64,000 bases of DNA from JAJZKE01 sp963762395 (GTDB taxonomy: Bacteria; Patescibacteriota; Saccharimonadia; Saccharimonadales; UBA4665), in contig CAVXKL010000004.1 of the NCBI GenBank assembly GCA_963762395.1, positions 124,001 through 188,000 on the forward strand, read 5' to 3'. Below, piece after piece: positions 23,928 to 31,736 of the stretch. The position numbers were made by a program, and so were the translations under genes. Under the pieces are notes generated by a model that saw only the letters and a list, made by a program, of their open reading frames with translations, ran no database searches and was not told the origin of the DNA. Position 1 is the first letter of the stretch; every line of letters begins with the position of its first letter.

Positions 23928-24740
23928 ATGAAGTCAACTTTAATAAAAGGTGTAGACAGAGATATAAATAACCGTGCAGTTTTTAATAGCTTAGCAAAAA
24001 TATACGACAAAATACGACCACTCTATCCAGAAGAATTATTCAATACACTAATAAGAAACTCTCATCTATCTGATGACGCCAGAATATTAGAAATCGGCCC
24101 GGGAACCGGTCAAGCAACTATTCCAATGGCAAAGAGAGGCTATAACATACTGGCTATTGAGCTTGGTGAGGACTTAGCTAACATTGCTAAGAAACGACTT
24201 AGAACATATTCAAATGTCCGTATTATTGTCGATACCTTTGAGAACGCCAAACTAGACAGCGAGAGTTTTGACCTTGTTTACTCGGCTACTGCTTTTCACT
24301 GGATAAAGCCAGAGTTTAAGTATAAAAAGACATTTCGCATATTGAAACCAGGGGGTTACTTAGCGGAAATCCAGACTAATCATGTCAGCGGCATTAAAGA
24401 TGACAGTTTCTTTAAGGCTACTCAATCAATCTATGACAGATACATGCCAAGTAAGAAAATACCAAGCCATACTTTACTTGACGAAAAGGACCTAAAGCCA
24501 ACTAGTGACCTGGATACTAAGCTATTCAAATTAGTTAGTTTTGACTGTTTCCCCCTAGTAATCACCTATGCTTCCAATGATTACATAGATTTAATTAGTA
24601 CCTATTCTTCTACCCTGGCTTTAACAAAAGAAAAGAGTGACAAGTTCCTTAAAGAGATGAAGAAGCTTATTAAAGCTGACTTTAATAACCGGGTTATTAA
24701 ACACTATTCTATGTCTCTAATGCTTTTACGGAAGATTTAG
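23928..24740 (+). CDS. Class I SAM-dependent methyltransferase
   Basis: 270 aa. Rossmann-type methyltransferase: motif I ILEIGPGTGQAT (about residues 51-62), ILAIELGEDL (motif II acidic residue), FDLVYSATAFHWI (motif IV) and ILKPGGYLAEIQTNH (motif VI). The W after FH is typical of the Methyltransf_11/UbiE-like group acting on small molecules. Substrate unknown. First single-gene unit in the repeat-bounded array; TATTCT ends 6 nt before its ATG and there is no Shine-Dalgarno. Confidence 0.85.
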   Translation: MKSTLIKGVDRDINNRAVFNSLAKIYDKIRPLYPEELFNTLIRNSHLSDDARILEIGPGTGQATIPMAKRGYNILAIELGEDLANIAKKRLRTYSNVRIIVDTFENAKLDSESFDLVYSATAFHWIKPEFKYKKTFRILKPGGYLAEIQTNHVSGIKDDSFFKATQSIYDRYMPSKKIPSHTLLDEKDLKPTSDLDTKLFKLVSFDCFPLVITYASNDYIDLISTYSSTLALTKEKSDKFLKEMKKLIKADFNNRVIKHYSMSLMLLRKI

Positions 24741-24807
24741 TAGTTTTAATTTCAATAGACATAACCATCACCATGACCCTACAAAAGTAACTATAAATAC
24801 CTCCTTA

Positions 24808-24851
24808 TTTTCTTTAAGCTTGGTTGCAATAGCTTCACAGTAAAACCTCCA
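24808..24851 (+). repeat. 44-bp cassette repeat, copy 2
   Basis: Starts TTTTCTTTAAG, core GGTTGCAATAGC, ends AAACCTCCA. Closest to copy 1 (four differences). Follows the methyltransferase gene. Confidence 0.85.
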
Positions 24852-24865
24852 CACCGTTTATGTTT

Positions 24866-24889
24866 AAACTCCTCATTAGTGGGGAGTTT
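24866..24889 (+). terminator. Hairpin terminator after repeat 2
   Basis: AAACTCC (24866-24872) pairs with GGAGTTT (24883-24889), then TTAATTT. It would end the methyltransferase transcript before the ASCH gene. Confidence 0.6.
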
Positions 24890-24909
24890 TAATTTGGTAT
24901 TATTTGAGT

Positions 24910-25239
24910 ATGAAAATAGTAAAGTTTAGGGATTATCTAGTGCCACTTGTTCTTTCTGGTGAGAAGAATTCAACCTGGCGGTTATTTGATGATAAGGACC
25001 TAAACGTTGGCGATGAGATTGAATTGCAAGTGTTCGTAAAGAATAAGCCATTTGCTACAGCTAGAATTACTGAGATTGTTGAGAAACCATTCAAAGAACT
25101 GACAGACGATGATAAGGCCGGACATGAAATATTTGATAATGATGAAGACATATATGCTACTTATAGCAAATACTACAAAACTGAAGTCGGCCCCGAAACA
25201 AACGTTAAGATAATCCGGTTTGAGTTAACGAACAAATAA
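24910..25239 (+). CDS. ASCH-domain protein
   Basis: 109 aa from the ATG at 24910 (an in-frame TTG two codons earlier is less likely). PUA-like ASCH fold: MKIVKFRDYLVPLVLSGEKN then STWRL, WRLFDDKDLNVGDEIELQV, ATARITEIVEKPFKELTDD and GPETNVKIIRFEL. ASCH proteins bind RNA or modified nucleosides; some are N4-acetylcytidine amidohydrolases (YqfB), with the lysine and threonine of GEKNST expected in the active pocket. TATTAT ends 6 nt before the ATG. Second unit of the array. Confidence 0.85.
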   Translation: MKIVKFRDYLVPLVLSGEKNSTWRLFDDKDLNVGDEIELQVFVKNKPFATARITEIVEKPFKELTDDDKAGHEIFDNDEDIYATYSKYYKTEVGPETNVKIIRFELTNK

Positions 25240-25250
25240 AGTCGTTAGAT

Positions 25251-25294
25251 TTGCTATGTAGTTCAGTTGCAATAGCATTGCATACGAGTCTCCA
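25251..25294 (+). repeat. 44-bp cassette repeat, copy 3
   Basis: A more diverged copy: core AGTTGCAATAGC, end GAGTCTCCA. Begins 12 nt after the ASCH stop codon. Confidence 0.75.
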
Positions 25295-25335
25295 CAACTA
25301 TAAGCATTATTTTTTTTGCACTATAATATAGTCAT

Positions 25336-25515
25336 ATGCACATTACGAAATCATATTGGATATTTACTGTAGTGATATTTGTGGTATGGGCTATTGTTTT
25401 CATATTTCACTGGTTGGTAGGTAGCCCACCTCATCTTGGGACGCTGGCTACTTGGTTTCTATTCTTCCTTGTTGGCTGGTTACTAGCTACTATTGCTTGT
25501 CGCAAATATAAATAA
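25336..25515 (+). CDS. Small two-span membrane protein (59 aa)
   Basis: Begins MHITKSYWIF, with spans at about residues 8-26 (IFTVVIFVVWAIVFIFHWL) and 36-54 (TLATWFLFFLVGWLLATIA) and a basic end CRKYK. TATAAT ends 8 nt before the ATG within the string TATAGTCATATG; the methyltransferase gene has a similar TAGTCATATG start. Flanked on both sides by the 44-bp repeats, so it is a unit of the array. Function unknown. Confidence 0.6.
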   Translation: MHITKSYWIFTVVIFVVWAIVFIFHWLVGSPPHLGTLATWFLFFLVGWLLATIACRKYK

Positions 25516-25522
25516 GTCTGGT

Positions 25523-25566
25523 TTTTCTTTCAATTCGGTTACAACAGCGTTACTTATAGCCCTCCA
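25523..25566 (+). repeat. 44-bp cassette repeat, copy 4
   Basis: Core GGTTACAACAGC, end TAGCCCTCCA. The terminal GCCCTCCAAGT (25560-25570) is identical to the 3' end of tRNA-Lys plus three bases of the island junction (8883-8893). Confidence 0.75.
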
Positions 25567-25705
25567 AGTATATTCAACAGATGAAAATTAGTTCCGAAGT
25601 TAAGGTTGTTGTTTTTAGAGCATCAATCATACCTATTAAAAAGTTCTTATCCTATTAGGTCTTAGATCAAGCCTATGTTATTTCTCAATCTGTTATTCTT
25701 ATAAT

Positions 25706-26203
25706 ATGGGAAAAACAGCTGTTGAAGAACTTTTGGAAAGATCACGCAAAGATCAAAAGATGCGAATATCTGCCAAGGAAGGCAAAGCTGAGTGGGACAG
25801 CGAAATAGATAAAGATAATACTGAATATTTACGCAAGCTAGTAGAACAGGAAGGGTGGCCTTCCATTTCTTTAGTAGGCGAAGAAGCGTCTCAAGCAGCA
25901 TGGTTAATTGCACAGCACGCTGATCATGATCCAGAGTTTCAAAGTAGATGTTTAGAATTTATGAAGGCCTTGCCAGATAATGAAGTAAATCCTGCCAATC
26001 TAGCTTATTTAGAAGACAGGGTAAGAGTTAGTAAAGGTTATCCTCAACTGTACGGAACACAGTTTTATGAGGGAGGTGACTTCTTCGGCCCTCGTCCTAT
26101 TGAAGACATAGATGAACTTGATAATAGACGACGAGCGGTTGGCCTTAAGCCTTTTAAGAATTACGAAGCGAGAATGAGAGAACTACAAAGAGGTAATAAA
26201 TAG
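25706..26203 (+). CDS. DUF6624-domain protein
   Basis: 165 aa matching the DUF6624 pattern: GWPSISLVGEEASQAAWLIA, QHADHDPEFQSRCLEFM, NLAYLEDRVRVSKGYPQLYG, TQFYEGG, then DIDELDNRRRAVGLKPF. The conserved His/Asp/Arg/Gln residues suggest an enzyme, but its activity is not known to me. Proteins of this family occur scattered in many bacteria, often singly. TATTCT ends 6 nt before the ATG. Last unit of the array, followed within 10 nt by repeat 5. Confidence 0.85.
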   Translation: MGKTAVEELLERSRKDQKMRISAKEGKAEWDSEIDKDNTEYLRKLVEQEGWPSISLVGEEASQAAWLIAQHADHDPEFQSRCLEFMKALPDNEVNPANLAYLEDRVRVSKGYPQLYGTQFYEGGDFFGPRPIEDIDELDNRRRAVGLKPFKNYEARMRELQRGNK

Positions 26204-26210
26204 TTCATTA

Positions 26211-26254
26211 TTTTCCCTAAGTTTAGTTGCAATAGCTTCCCAGTAGGATCTCCA
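26211..26254 (+). repeat. 44-bp cassette repeat, copy 5
   Basis: Starts TTTTCCCTAAG, core AGTTGCAATAGC, ends GGATCTCCA. It is the last copy; the genes beyond it face the other way and look chromosomal. Confidence 0.85.
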
Positions 26255-26258
26255 CAGT

Positions 26259-26291
26259 AAAGTTCCTAGTTCTTAGTGTACTAGGAACTTT
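26259..26291. terminator. Hairpin between convergent genes
   Basis: AAAGTTCCTAG (26259-26269) and CTAGGAACTTT (26281-26291), a perfect 11-bp stem with an 11-nt loop. Probably a bidirectional terminator at the end of the island; there is no long T-run. Confidence 0.65.
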
Positions 26292-26318
26292 CGTATCCTT
26301 TAGAGAGTTCTAATCCCA

Positions 26319-27095
26319 CTAGATATTTAGATGCAAGCTATTCTTGGACTTTTTTATATCAATGCGGCTAACTGCCAGATAGGCTACAAAGATAACAATT
26401 ACTATAGTCAAAACAATAGCCACATGGCCATCTCCATAATCGAGGCCACTAATGCGGCGCGGTTTACTAGTCCAGTCTGCAAAAGATGCTCCAAGCGGTC
26501 TGGTTAATACATAAGCTATCCAAAACCATAAAATTTCGTGTCTTCGAGTTATAAAGTAGACAATTCCGGGTATGGCAAATAAACCTGCAAAAAGTAAACC
26601 AGCCATAAAGTAACCAAGTCCTGCTGTGGTAGCCATTAAATCACCAGCAGCCGTACCCAGGGCGAATGTTGATAGAACTGTTAGCCAGTAGAACAGTTCG
26701 CGGCGACGAGTATTTATGCTGTGAATTGACAATGTCTTCTCGGTTTTCTGCCAAACTATAAAAACAATAGCTAGAATAATTGCAAAGAATACAGACGAAA
26801 CAAAATAGGGTATATGCAACTGGATGTGCATGCTGTCGGCAGCCATTGTCCCAAACACAGCTACCATGACAACGGTAAACCAGTATATCCAAGCATTGTA
26901 TTTACGAACAGAAAACTGAACTGCTAGAGCGATTGCCAGCACTAATCCTCCTGAGCAAACCACAAGATAAGGGTTATATTTATATACAAAAAAATCAGAA
27001 GTGGCTTCACCCATTGCAGTAGTCAATAGCTTAACAATCCAGAAAAATGCTGTTATCTCAGGTACTTTTCTTAATGCTGGTTGGGGAAATAGCAT
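26319..27095 (-). CDS. DUF347/COG4705 repeat membrane protein
   Basis: 258 aa with eight or so spans arranged as four internal repeats. Each repeat carries a GE/G-x-x-x-D-type motif: TTAMGEATSDFFV, VFGTMAADSMHI, ALGTAAGDLMAT, RPLGASFADWTS. This matches the DUF347 repeat of COG4705 'uncharacterised membrane-anchored' proteins, some linked to Mn handling or stress. It starts MLFPQPALRKVPEITAFFW. Single gene, convergent with the island. Confidence 0.85.
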   Translation of the reverse strand: MLFPQPALRKVPEITAFFWIVKLLTTAMGEATSDFFVYKYNPYLVVCSGGLVLAIALAVQFSVRKYNAWIYWFTVVMVAVFGTMAADSMHIQLHIPYFVSSVFFAIILAIVFIVWQKTEKTLSIHSINTRRRELFYWLTVLSTFALGTAAGDLMATTAGLGYFMAGLLFAGLFAIPGIVYFITRRHEILWFWIAYVLTRPLGASFADWTSKPRRISGLDYGDGHVAIVLTIVIVIFVAYLAVSRIDIKKSKNSLHLNI

Positions 27096-27166
27096 AATAC
27101 ATTAGTATAACTAAATGCCCAACTAAAACGTAGCAATAAAAACATAACAAATATTCTATCAGTAAG

Positions 27167-27925
27167 CTATAAAGCGTCTTTTTTAAGGAAGAGGTACCAG
27201 GCAACTAACCAGCCAACTATCAGATAGGCCATGACTACAAGCAAAGAATGAAATGGAGTTATAGAACCCTGAGCGTTAGCCAGGTTATTTCTAGCGCTAC
27301 CCAGAACGTTTTGGAGGGAATCGAAAGGCAAATAAACGATATTTTTCTTAAGCCATAAGCTCAAGATCCCATCAATTAAATCCGGACCAATTAATAAGGT
27401 GACTATAGTCGCGATTTGATTCCGGATAATATAGGCCAGAATGACAGCAATCATTGCATAGCCCCAGCCATAGAATAAACAGCGCCATGCCAAATCCCGG
27501 TAATAAAAGGTTTGGGGCACTAATTTTATGCCGTGGGCATGGACGCCAAAGGAAATCATCAACGGCGCCAGAACTGCAATAACCGCAGTAAACAGCAACG
27601 AATAAGCAGTTATTGTTAAAATCTTAGCGAAGAAGACCTTACTCCTGCTATTGGATCCCGTGAGACTATAGGTTATCGTGTTGTAACGATATTCATGAGT
27701 GACCAAAAGTACTCCGACTAGACCGACAAAAAATGTAACTATCGATATAGAGCCGGAGATTTTATTATTTAAGAAAGTTGGGCTAAACGTGTTGCCGTGC
27801 TGAGTATGCATTCCAACTACGAAAAAACCAAAAAACATTACGAGGAGCAGCGCTATCGCTGACATGACATAGGTTGACCTGACGCTAAAGACTTTTCTAA
27901 ACTCTGCCTTTATTTCATTAACCAT
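27167..27925 (-). CDS. ABC-2 type transporter permease
   Basis: 252 aa from the ATG at 27925 (MVNEIKAEFRKVF), which overlaps the ATPase stop and has GGGGG upstream; a longer frame to 27955 is unlikely. Six spans: about residues 20-40, 58-80, 105-130, 145-175, 180-200 and 225-247. Motif VTHEYRYNTITYSL between spans 2 and 3 is typical of ABC-2 permeases, which pair with the single ATPase encoded upstream. Substrate unknown; possibly peptides or drugs. Confidence 0.85.
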   Translation of the reverse strand: MVNEIKAEFRKVFSVRSTYVMSAIALLLVMFFGFFVVGMHTQHGNTFSPTFLNNKISGSISIVTFFVGLVGVLLVTHEYRYNTITYSLTGSNSRSKVFFAKILTITAYSLLFTAVIAVLAPLMISFGVHAHGIKLVPQTFYYRDLAWRCLFYGWGYAMIAVILAYIIRNQIATIVTLLIGPDLIDGILSLWLKKNIVYLPFDSLQNVLGSARNNLANAQGSITPFHSLLVVMAYLIVGWLVAWYLFLKKDAL

Positions 27926-28829
27926 TTTTGTCCCCCTTACTGGCGAACTCTTCACTGCCGGCTGTCACTTCAAGGAAGGCTTCTTCAAGTGAGGCACTTC
28001 TAGTCGACAACTCAAGTATAGGCAGCTTATTTTCAGAGGCTATCTTACCAATCTTATCGGTTTTAACACCAATTACTTCCAGCCCATTATCAGACTTTGA
28101 GAATTTAATGTTTTGGGCATCTAGGATTTTTGCTAGCTTATCATTGTCTTCAACCCTCACAAAGACAGTTGTTGAAACATTGCTGACAATAAAGTCTTTC
28201 ATCGGCCTGTCAGCTAATAGCTTACCTTTGCCAATAACTACTACATTGTCGGCTAGCTGGGACATTTCACTAAGTAAATGTGATGAAACAAAAACACCAT
28301 GATCTTTGTCCGTATAAGACCTTAGAAACTCTCTAAGCCAAAACATGCCTTCAGGATCCAGCCCATTAGCCGGCTCATCCAAAAGTAGATAAGACGGATT
28401 AGCCAACAGTGCTGTAGCCAGTCCCAGTCTTTGTTCCATGCCAAGGGAGAACTTGCCGGGACCGTTTTTCGCTTCAGACTTAAGCCCGACAATATCTAGA
28501 ACTTCATCAACGCGCTTCAAGGGAATATTACCGGCCGTAGCTAATATTTTAAGGTGATTTCTGGCTGTTCTGGTTGGATGAAAGGCCTTAGCTTCTAAAA
28601 GAATACCAACCACCCTAGAAGGCTGGTCGTAAGAGTAAAGCGGTTTGCCGTCATAAAGAGTTGAGCCTCCACCAATATCCAGACCCAACATCAGTCTCAT
28701 AGTTGTCGATTTACCGGCGCCATTAGGGCCTAAAAAGCCAGTTACTTTGCCGGTATCTACCTGAAAAGAAATATCATCAACCGCTAGTTTCTGATTAAAC
28801 TTCTTACTGAGATGCTGTACTTTTATCAC
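27918..28829 (-). CDS. ABC transporter ATP-binding protein
   Basis: 303 aa, GTG start at 28829. Walker A GPNGAGKST (residues 34-42), Q-loop region GILLEAKAFHP, signature FSLGMEQRLGLATAL (LSGGQ replaced by SLGME), Walker B YLLLDEPANGLDP, H-loop VSSHLLSEM. The C-terminal extension (220-303) is as in antibiotic or lantibiotic exporter ATPases of the DrrA/CcmA class. Overlaps the permease gene. TATAGT ends 8 nt before the start codon. Confidence 0.92.
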   Translation of the reverse strand: MIKVQHLSKKFNQKLAVDDISFQVDTGKVTGFLGPNGAGKSTTMRLMLGLDIGGGSTLYDGKPLYSYDQPSRVVGILLEAKAFHPTRTARNHLKILATAGNIPLKRVDEVLDIVGLKSEAKNGPGKFSLGMEQRLGLATALLANPSYLLLDEPANGLDPEGMFWLREFLRSYTDKDHGVFVSSHLLSEMSQLADNVVVIGKGKLLADRPMKDFIVSNVSTTVFVRVEDNDKLAKILDAQNIKFSKSDNGLEVIGVKTDKIGKIASENKLPILELSTRSASLEEAFLEVTAGSEEFASKGDKNG

Positions 28830-28877
28830 TTACATTAACTATAACTTATCTTTTACTATCAGTCTAAAATTAATGGA

Positions 28878-29741
28878 CTAAATCTCAAGTACTTGCAATT
28901 TCTTTGAACGGCTCAGAATCACAATACCCAGTCCAGCAACAGTTGCCGAAATAGCTGCGAAGAAAAGATGAATGGGATCAAGATTCACCATATCACTAAA
29001 TAGATAAATACCTAAAGCGATACTAACAACCGGTTCAATAATCTCCATTGTTGGCTGGGATACGGCTACCGGTCCGGATCCATAAGTATTCTGGGCCATA
29101 ATAACTGATACTAAACCAACAGTTAAGAGAGCCCACAGTTGCCAGTTAGTAAAGACGTAAATTAAACCTTGGTCTAATTGCCCGGTAACAATTTTAGTAA
29201 AAGAAGCTACCAAAGAAAAACTAAAACCAGCGGCAATTCCTGCCACTAACGCCCTATAGCTACTCTGTTTGATTCGCCTGATGAAATATATGCCAATAAG
29301 AATGATAATGCCAATAATCATAACCGATAAAGTAAGCCTGGATAGCTCATACGGCTTTTTACCAGCCACCGGATTAGCGCTAGCTAACATACAGCCAAGA
29401 CCCGAACAAATCATTAAAATAGCTGCCCATTCACGTTTACCAACCGGTACATGTTTAGAAGAGTGAAGGATAAGCATCATGAAAATTAAATCAATTGTCA
29501 GCAAAGGTTCAACTACAATTAGTGAGCCTTTTCTAAGAGCAGCTGCCTGGCAGAAAAAACCTAAGACCTGAAGGCCTGCACCGCCAATCCACTTGGGGTT
29601 TTTACTCAAACCTTTAATAAAATCTGACCTATATAACTCATGGGATTCAGGCTTGCCAGCTTGGTATCGCTGTATGACGGCAGACTCAGCATTAAAAAAC
29701 GCTGCCATGATAGCAAAGAAGATAATAAAAGCAACCAACAT
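28878..29741 (-). CDS. EamA/DMT-family transporter
   Basis: 287 aa with ten predicted spans in two five-span halves, the layout of drug/metabolite transporters of the EamA group. Visible: GAGLQVLGFFCQAAALRKGS in the first half, QPTMEIIEPVVSIALG in the second (the conserved EP at the end of a span). Similar proteins include the 'DMT family transporter' set of Actinobacteria and CPR. Substrate unknown. Divergent from yebC, with a 159-nt AT-rich intergenic region. Confidence 0.8.
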   Translation of the reverse strand: MLVAFIIFFAIMAAFFNAESAVIQRYQAGKPESHELYRSDFIKGLSKNPKWIGGAGLQVLGFFCQAAALRKGSLIVVEPLLTIDLIFMMLILHSSKHVPVGKREWAAILMICSGLGCMLASANPVAGKKPYELSRLTLSVMIIGIIILIGIYFIRRIKQSSYRALVAGIAAGFSFSLVASFTKIVTGQLDQGLIYVFTNWQLWALLTVGLVSVIMAQNTYGSGPVAVSQPTMEIIEPVVSIALGIYLFSDMVNLDPIHLFFAAISATVAGLGIVILSRSKKLQVLEI

Positions 29742-29857
29742 ATAGTCCCTAAATATATAGTATATGTTTAAGCGTTATTTAGTAAATAAAACAGATTAAG
29801 GGCAAATTAAATTAAATCTAAATTAACTTACACTCGCCATAGATATTGCCGGCAAGG

Positions 29858-29863
29858 TATAAT
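29858..29863 (+). promoter_or_regulatory. -10 box of yebC-ruvCA promoter
   Basis: TATAAT at 29858-29863, with a weak -35 (CGCCAT, about 17 bp upstream). It gives a leader of about 30 nt holding AGGAG before the GTG start at 29901. Confidence 0.5.
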
Positions 29864-29900
29864 TCATACTAAGAAATATATGAAGTATTAGGAGCAAACC

Positions 29901-30626
29901 GTGAGCGGTCACTCAAAGTGGTCAACAATTAAACGCCAGAAGGGTGCTAAAGATGCCGCCCGTGGCGCTACATTTACCAAACTCGGTAATGCTATTGCGG
30001 TTGCTGCCAGGAGTGGCCCTGATCCAGAAACTAATTTTGCCCTAAGACTTGCCGTAGATAAAGCAAGATCGGCTAATATGCCGACGGCTAATATCCAAAG
30101 ATCGATTGACCGCGTTCGGGATAAGTCAGCCAGCCAGCTTGAAGAAGTAACCTACGAAGGCTATGGCCCAGGCGGTGTGGCCATCTTAATTGAAGCAGCC
30201 ACAGACAACTTAAACCGAACATACCCAAATGTTAGAGTAGCCTTTACTAAACACGGCGGCAATATGGCTGAACGAGGTGCTGTCGCTTTCCATTTTGAAA
30301 GAAAAGGTCTGATTCGTCTAAAAGGTACAGGCGATGAAATTGAACTTGCGGCTATTGAAGCTGGTGCTGACGATGTCGTAAGCGAACATGATGAGACAGT
30401 TATTTATTGTCCGCCGAGTAAGTTATCTAAGGTTAGAGACAATCTAAAAGATGCCAACTTGAATATTATTGAAGCTGAACTTACCTATCTGCCAACAGAT
30501 GTGGTTGAGATTACAGATAAAGATACGGCGGACAAGATAATGAGGCTGATGGAAACTCTTGAAGAACTTGATGACGTGACCAATACTTTTGTTAATTTTG
30601 ATATAGACGAACAGTTGTTAGGCTAA
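29901..30626 (+). CDS. yebC: YebC/PmpR-family protein (TACO1-like)
   Basis: 241 aa, GTG start with TTAGGAGC upstream. N-terminal signature SGHSKWSTIKRQKGAKDAAR, then FTKLGNAIAVAARSG, followed by the two acidic domains with YEGYGPGGVAILIEAATDN and ERGAVAFHFERKG. Family members are DNA-binding regulators or translation factors that relieve stalling at proline stretches. Placed before ruvC, as in many bacteria, 4 nt apart. Confidence 0.96.
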   Translation: MSGHSKWSTIKRQKGAKDAARGATFTKLGNAIAVAARSGPDPETNFALRLAVDKARSANMPTANIQRSIDRVRDKSASQLEEVTYEGYGPGGVAILIEAATDNLNRTYPNVRVAFTKHGGNMAERGAVAFHFERKGLIRLKGTGDEIELAAIEAGADDVVSEHDETVIYCPPSKLSKVRDNLKDANLNIIEAELTYLPTDVVEITDKDTADKIMRLMETLEELDDVTNTFVNFDIDEQLLG

Positions 30627-30630
30627 AAAG

Positions 30631-31104
30631 ATGCGAATTATTGGTATTGACCCGGGCACAGGCATTCTTGGCTTTGGTGTGATTGACGCTGTTGGAGGCA
30701 ATCTAAAAATGGTTGACGCCGGTGTTATTAGAACACCCGTTAAGGAAAAAGATGCTATTAGACTAGAAATCATATATTTGGAACTGACCAACATTATTAA
30801 AGAATCAAAACCGACCGTTATGTCAGTTGAAAAGTTGTTCTTTGCGAAAAATGTCACTACAGCTATGACCGTATCCCAAGCCAGGGGCGTAGTCTTACTC
30901 TGTGCCAGGCAAGCCAAGCTAGATATTTTTGAATATACCCCCTTGCAGATCAAACAGTCGCTGACTGGCTATGGCCGGGCAGATAAACAGCAGATCCAGG
31001 AAATGGTTAAGATCATCTTAAAACTAAAAGAAATACCAAAGCCTGATGATTGTGCCGATGCTCTGGCAGCAGCTATTACCCATTCAATGATGAAAGAGTT
31101 CTAA
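30631..31104 (+). CDS. ruvC: Holliday junction resolvase RuvC
   Basis: 157 aa, normal length. Cleaves Holliday junctions during recombinational repair. Catalytic residues are in IIGIDPGTGILGFG (Asp7), SVEKLFFAKN (Glu), and the C-terminal pair KPDDCADALAAAITH (two Asp). LQIKQSLTGYGRADKQQIQ is the DNA-contact segment. Lies between yebC and ruvA on one strand. Confidence 0.97.
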   Translation: MRIIGIDPGTGILGFGVIDAVGGNLKMVDAGVIRTPVKEKDAIRLEIIYLELTNIIKESKPTVMSVEKLFFAKNVTTAMTVSQARGVVLLCARQAKLDIFEYTPLQIKQSLTGYGRADKQQIQEMVKIILKLKEIPKPDDCADALAAAITHSMMKEF

Positions 31105-31119
31105 GCTATACTACTTACT

Positions 31120-31704
31120 ATGATTGCAAGTTTAACTGGAGAGGTAACAAATAAGTCATTAAACTCGGTAGTCTTGGATGTTAATGGCGTCGGCTATGAG
31201 CTTTTTATCTCGACGCAGGAATTTGAAGAACTAAAAGTCGGCGATAAATATACGCTGTTTGTCCATGAAAGTATAAGGGAAGATGCTTACGATCTATACG
31301 GCTTTACAAACGAACAATCTAAAAAACTGTTTGAACTGCTGATTAGCGTTAAAAACATTGGCCCTAAAGCAGCCCTAGCCATTTTAAGTATTAGTAAAGC
31401 TACCAGGATTAGATCAGCCATTGCTTCAGGCGACATCACCCTTTTAATGTCAGCTAAGGGTGTCGGTAAAAAAGCAGCTGAGCAAGTTATTGTTGAACTT
31501 AGAGATAAGGTTGGCCTGGTAGCGACATCAGATGCTGAAGATTTAGTGCTGCGCGGCGTTATTAATCAGTCGGATGAAGCCATGCAGGCTCTCATTAGCC
31601 TTGGCTACACCGAACAAGAAGCATTTAGTTTGTTAAAACTAATTGATCCTGACCTGCCTGTTGATGAACGCTTAAACCTGGCGCTAAAAGGTGCCAATAA
31701 GTGA
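31120..31704 (+). CDS. ruvA: Holliday junction DNA helicase RuvA
   Basis: 194 aa. Tetramer that holds the four-way junction. N-terminal OB fold (MIASLTGEVTNKSLNSVVLD), two helix-hairpin-helix motifs (LLISVKNIGPKAALAIL and LMSAKGVGKKAAEQVIVEL), and a C-terminal RuvB-binding domain (EAMQALISLGYTEQEAFSLL). TATACT ends 7 nt before the ATG, so it may also be transcribed without leader from inside the ruvC end. Confidence 0.97.
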   Translation: MIASLTGEVTNKSLNSVVLDVNGVGYELFISTQEFEELKVGDKYTLFVHESIREDAYDLYGFTNEQSKKLFELLISVKNIGPKAALAILSISKATRIRSAIASGDITLLMSAKGVGKKAAEQVIVELRDKVGLVATSDAEDLVLRGVINQSDEAMQALISLGYTEQEAFSLLKLIDPDLPVDERLNLALKGANK

Positions 31705-31729
31705 CTAAAGTTCGTCTAAGTGGCATAAT
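31701..31729 (+). promoter_or_regulatory. Leaderless-type promoter of ruvB
   Basis: GTGACT (31701-31706), 17-bp spacer, CATAAT (31724-31729), ATG at 31737 after 7 nt. It begins over the ruvA stop region. Confidence 0.5.
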
Positions 31730-31736
31730 TTAAAAT

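Noticed and set aside
23812..26254. Interpretation of the 44-bp repeats as classical integron attC sites
   Set aside because: No RYYYAAC/GTTRRRY core pair, no long imperfect palindrome and no IntI-type gene in the window. Only the cassette-like arrangement is kept.
23812..26254. CRISPR array
   Set aside because: Copies are few, diverged and 230-1000 bp apart with genes between them; no cas genes are present.
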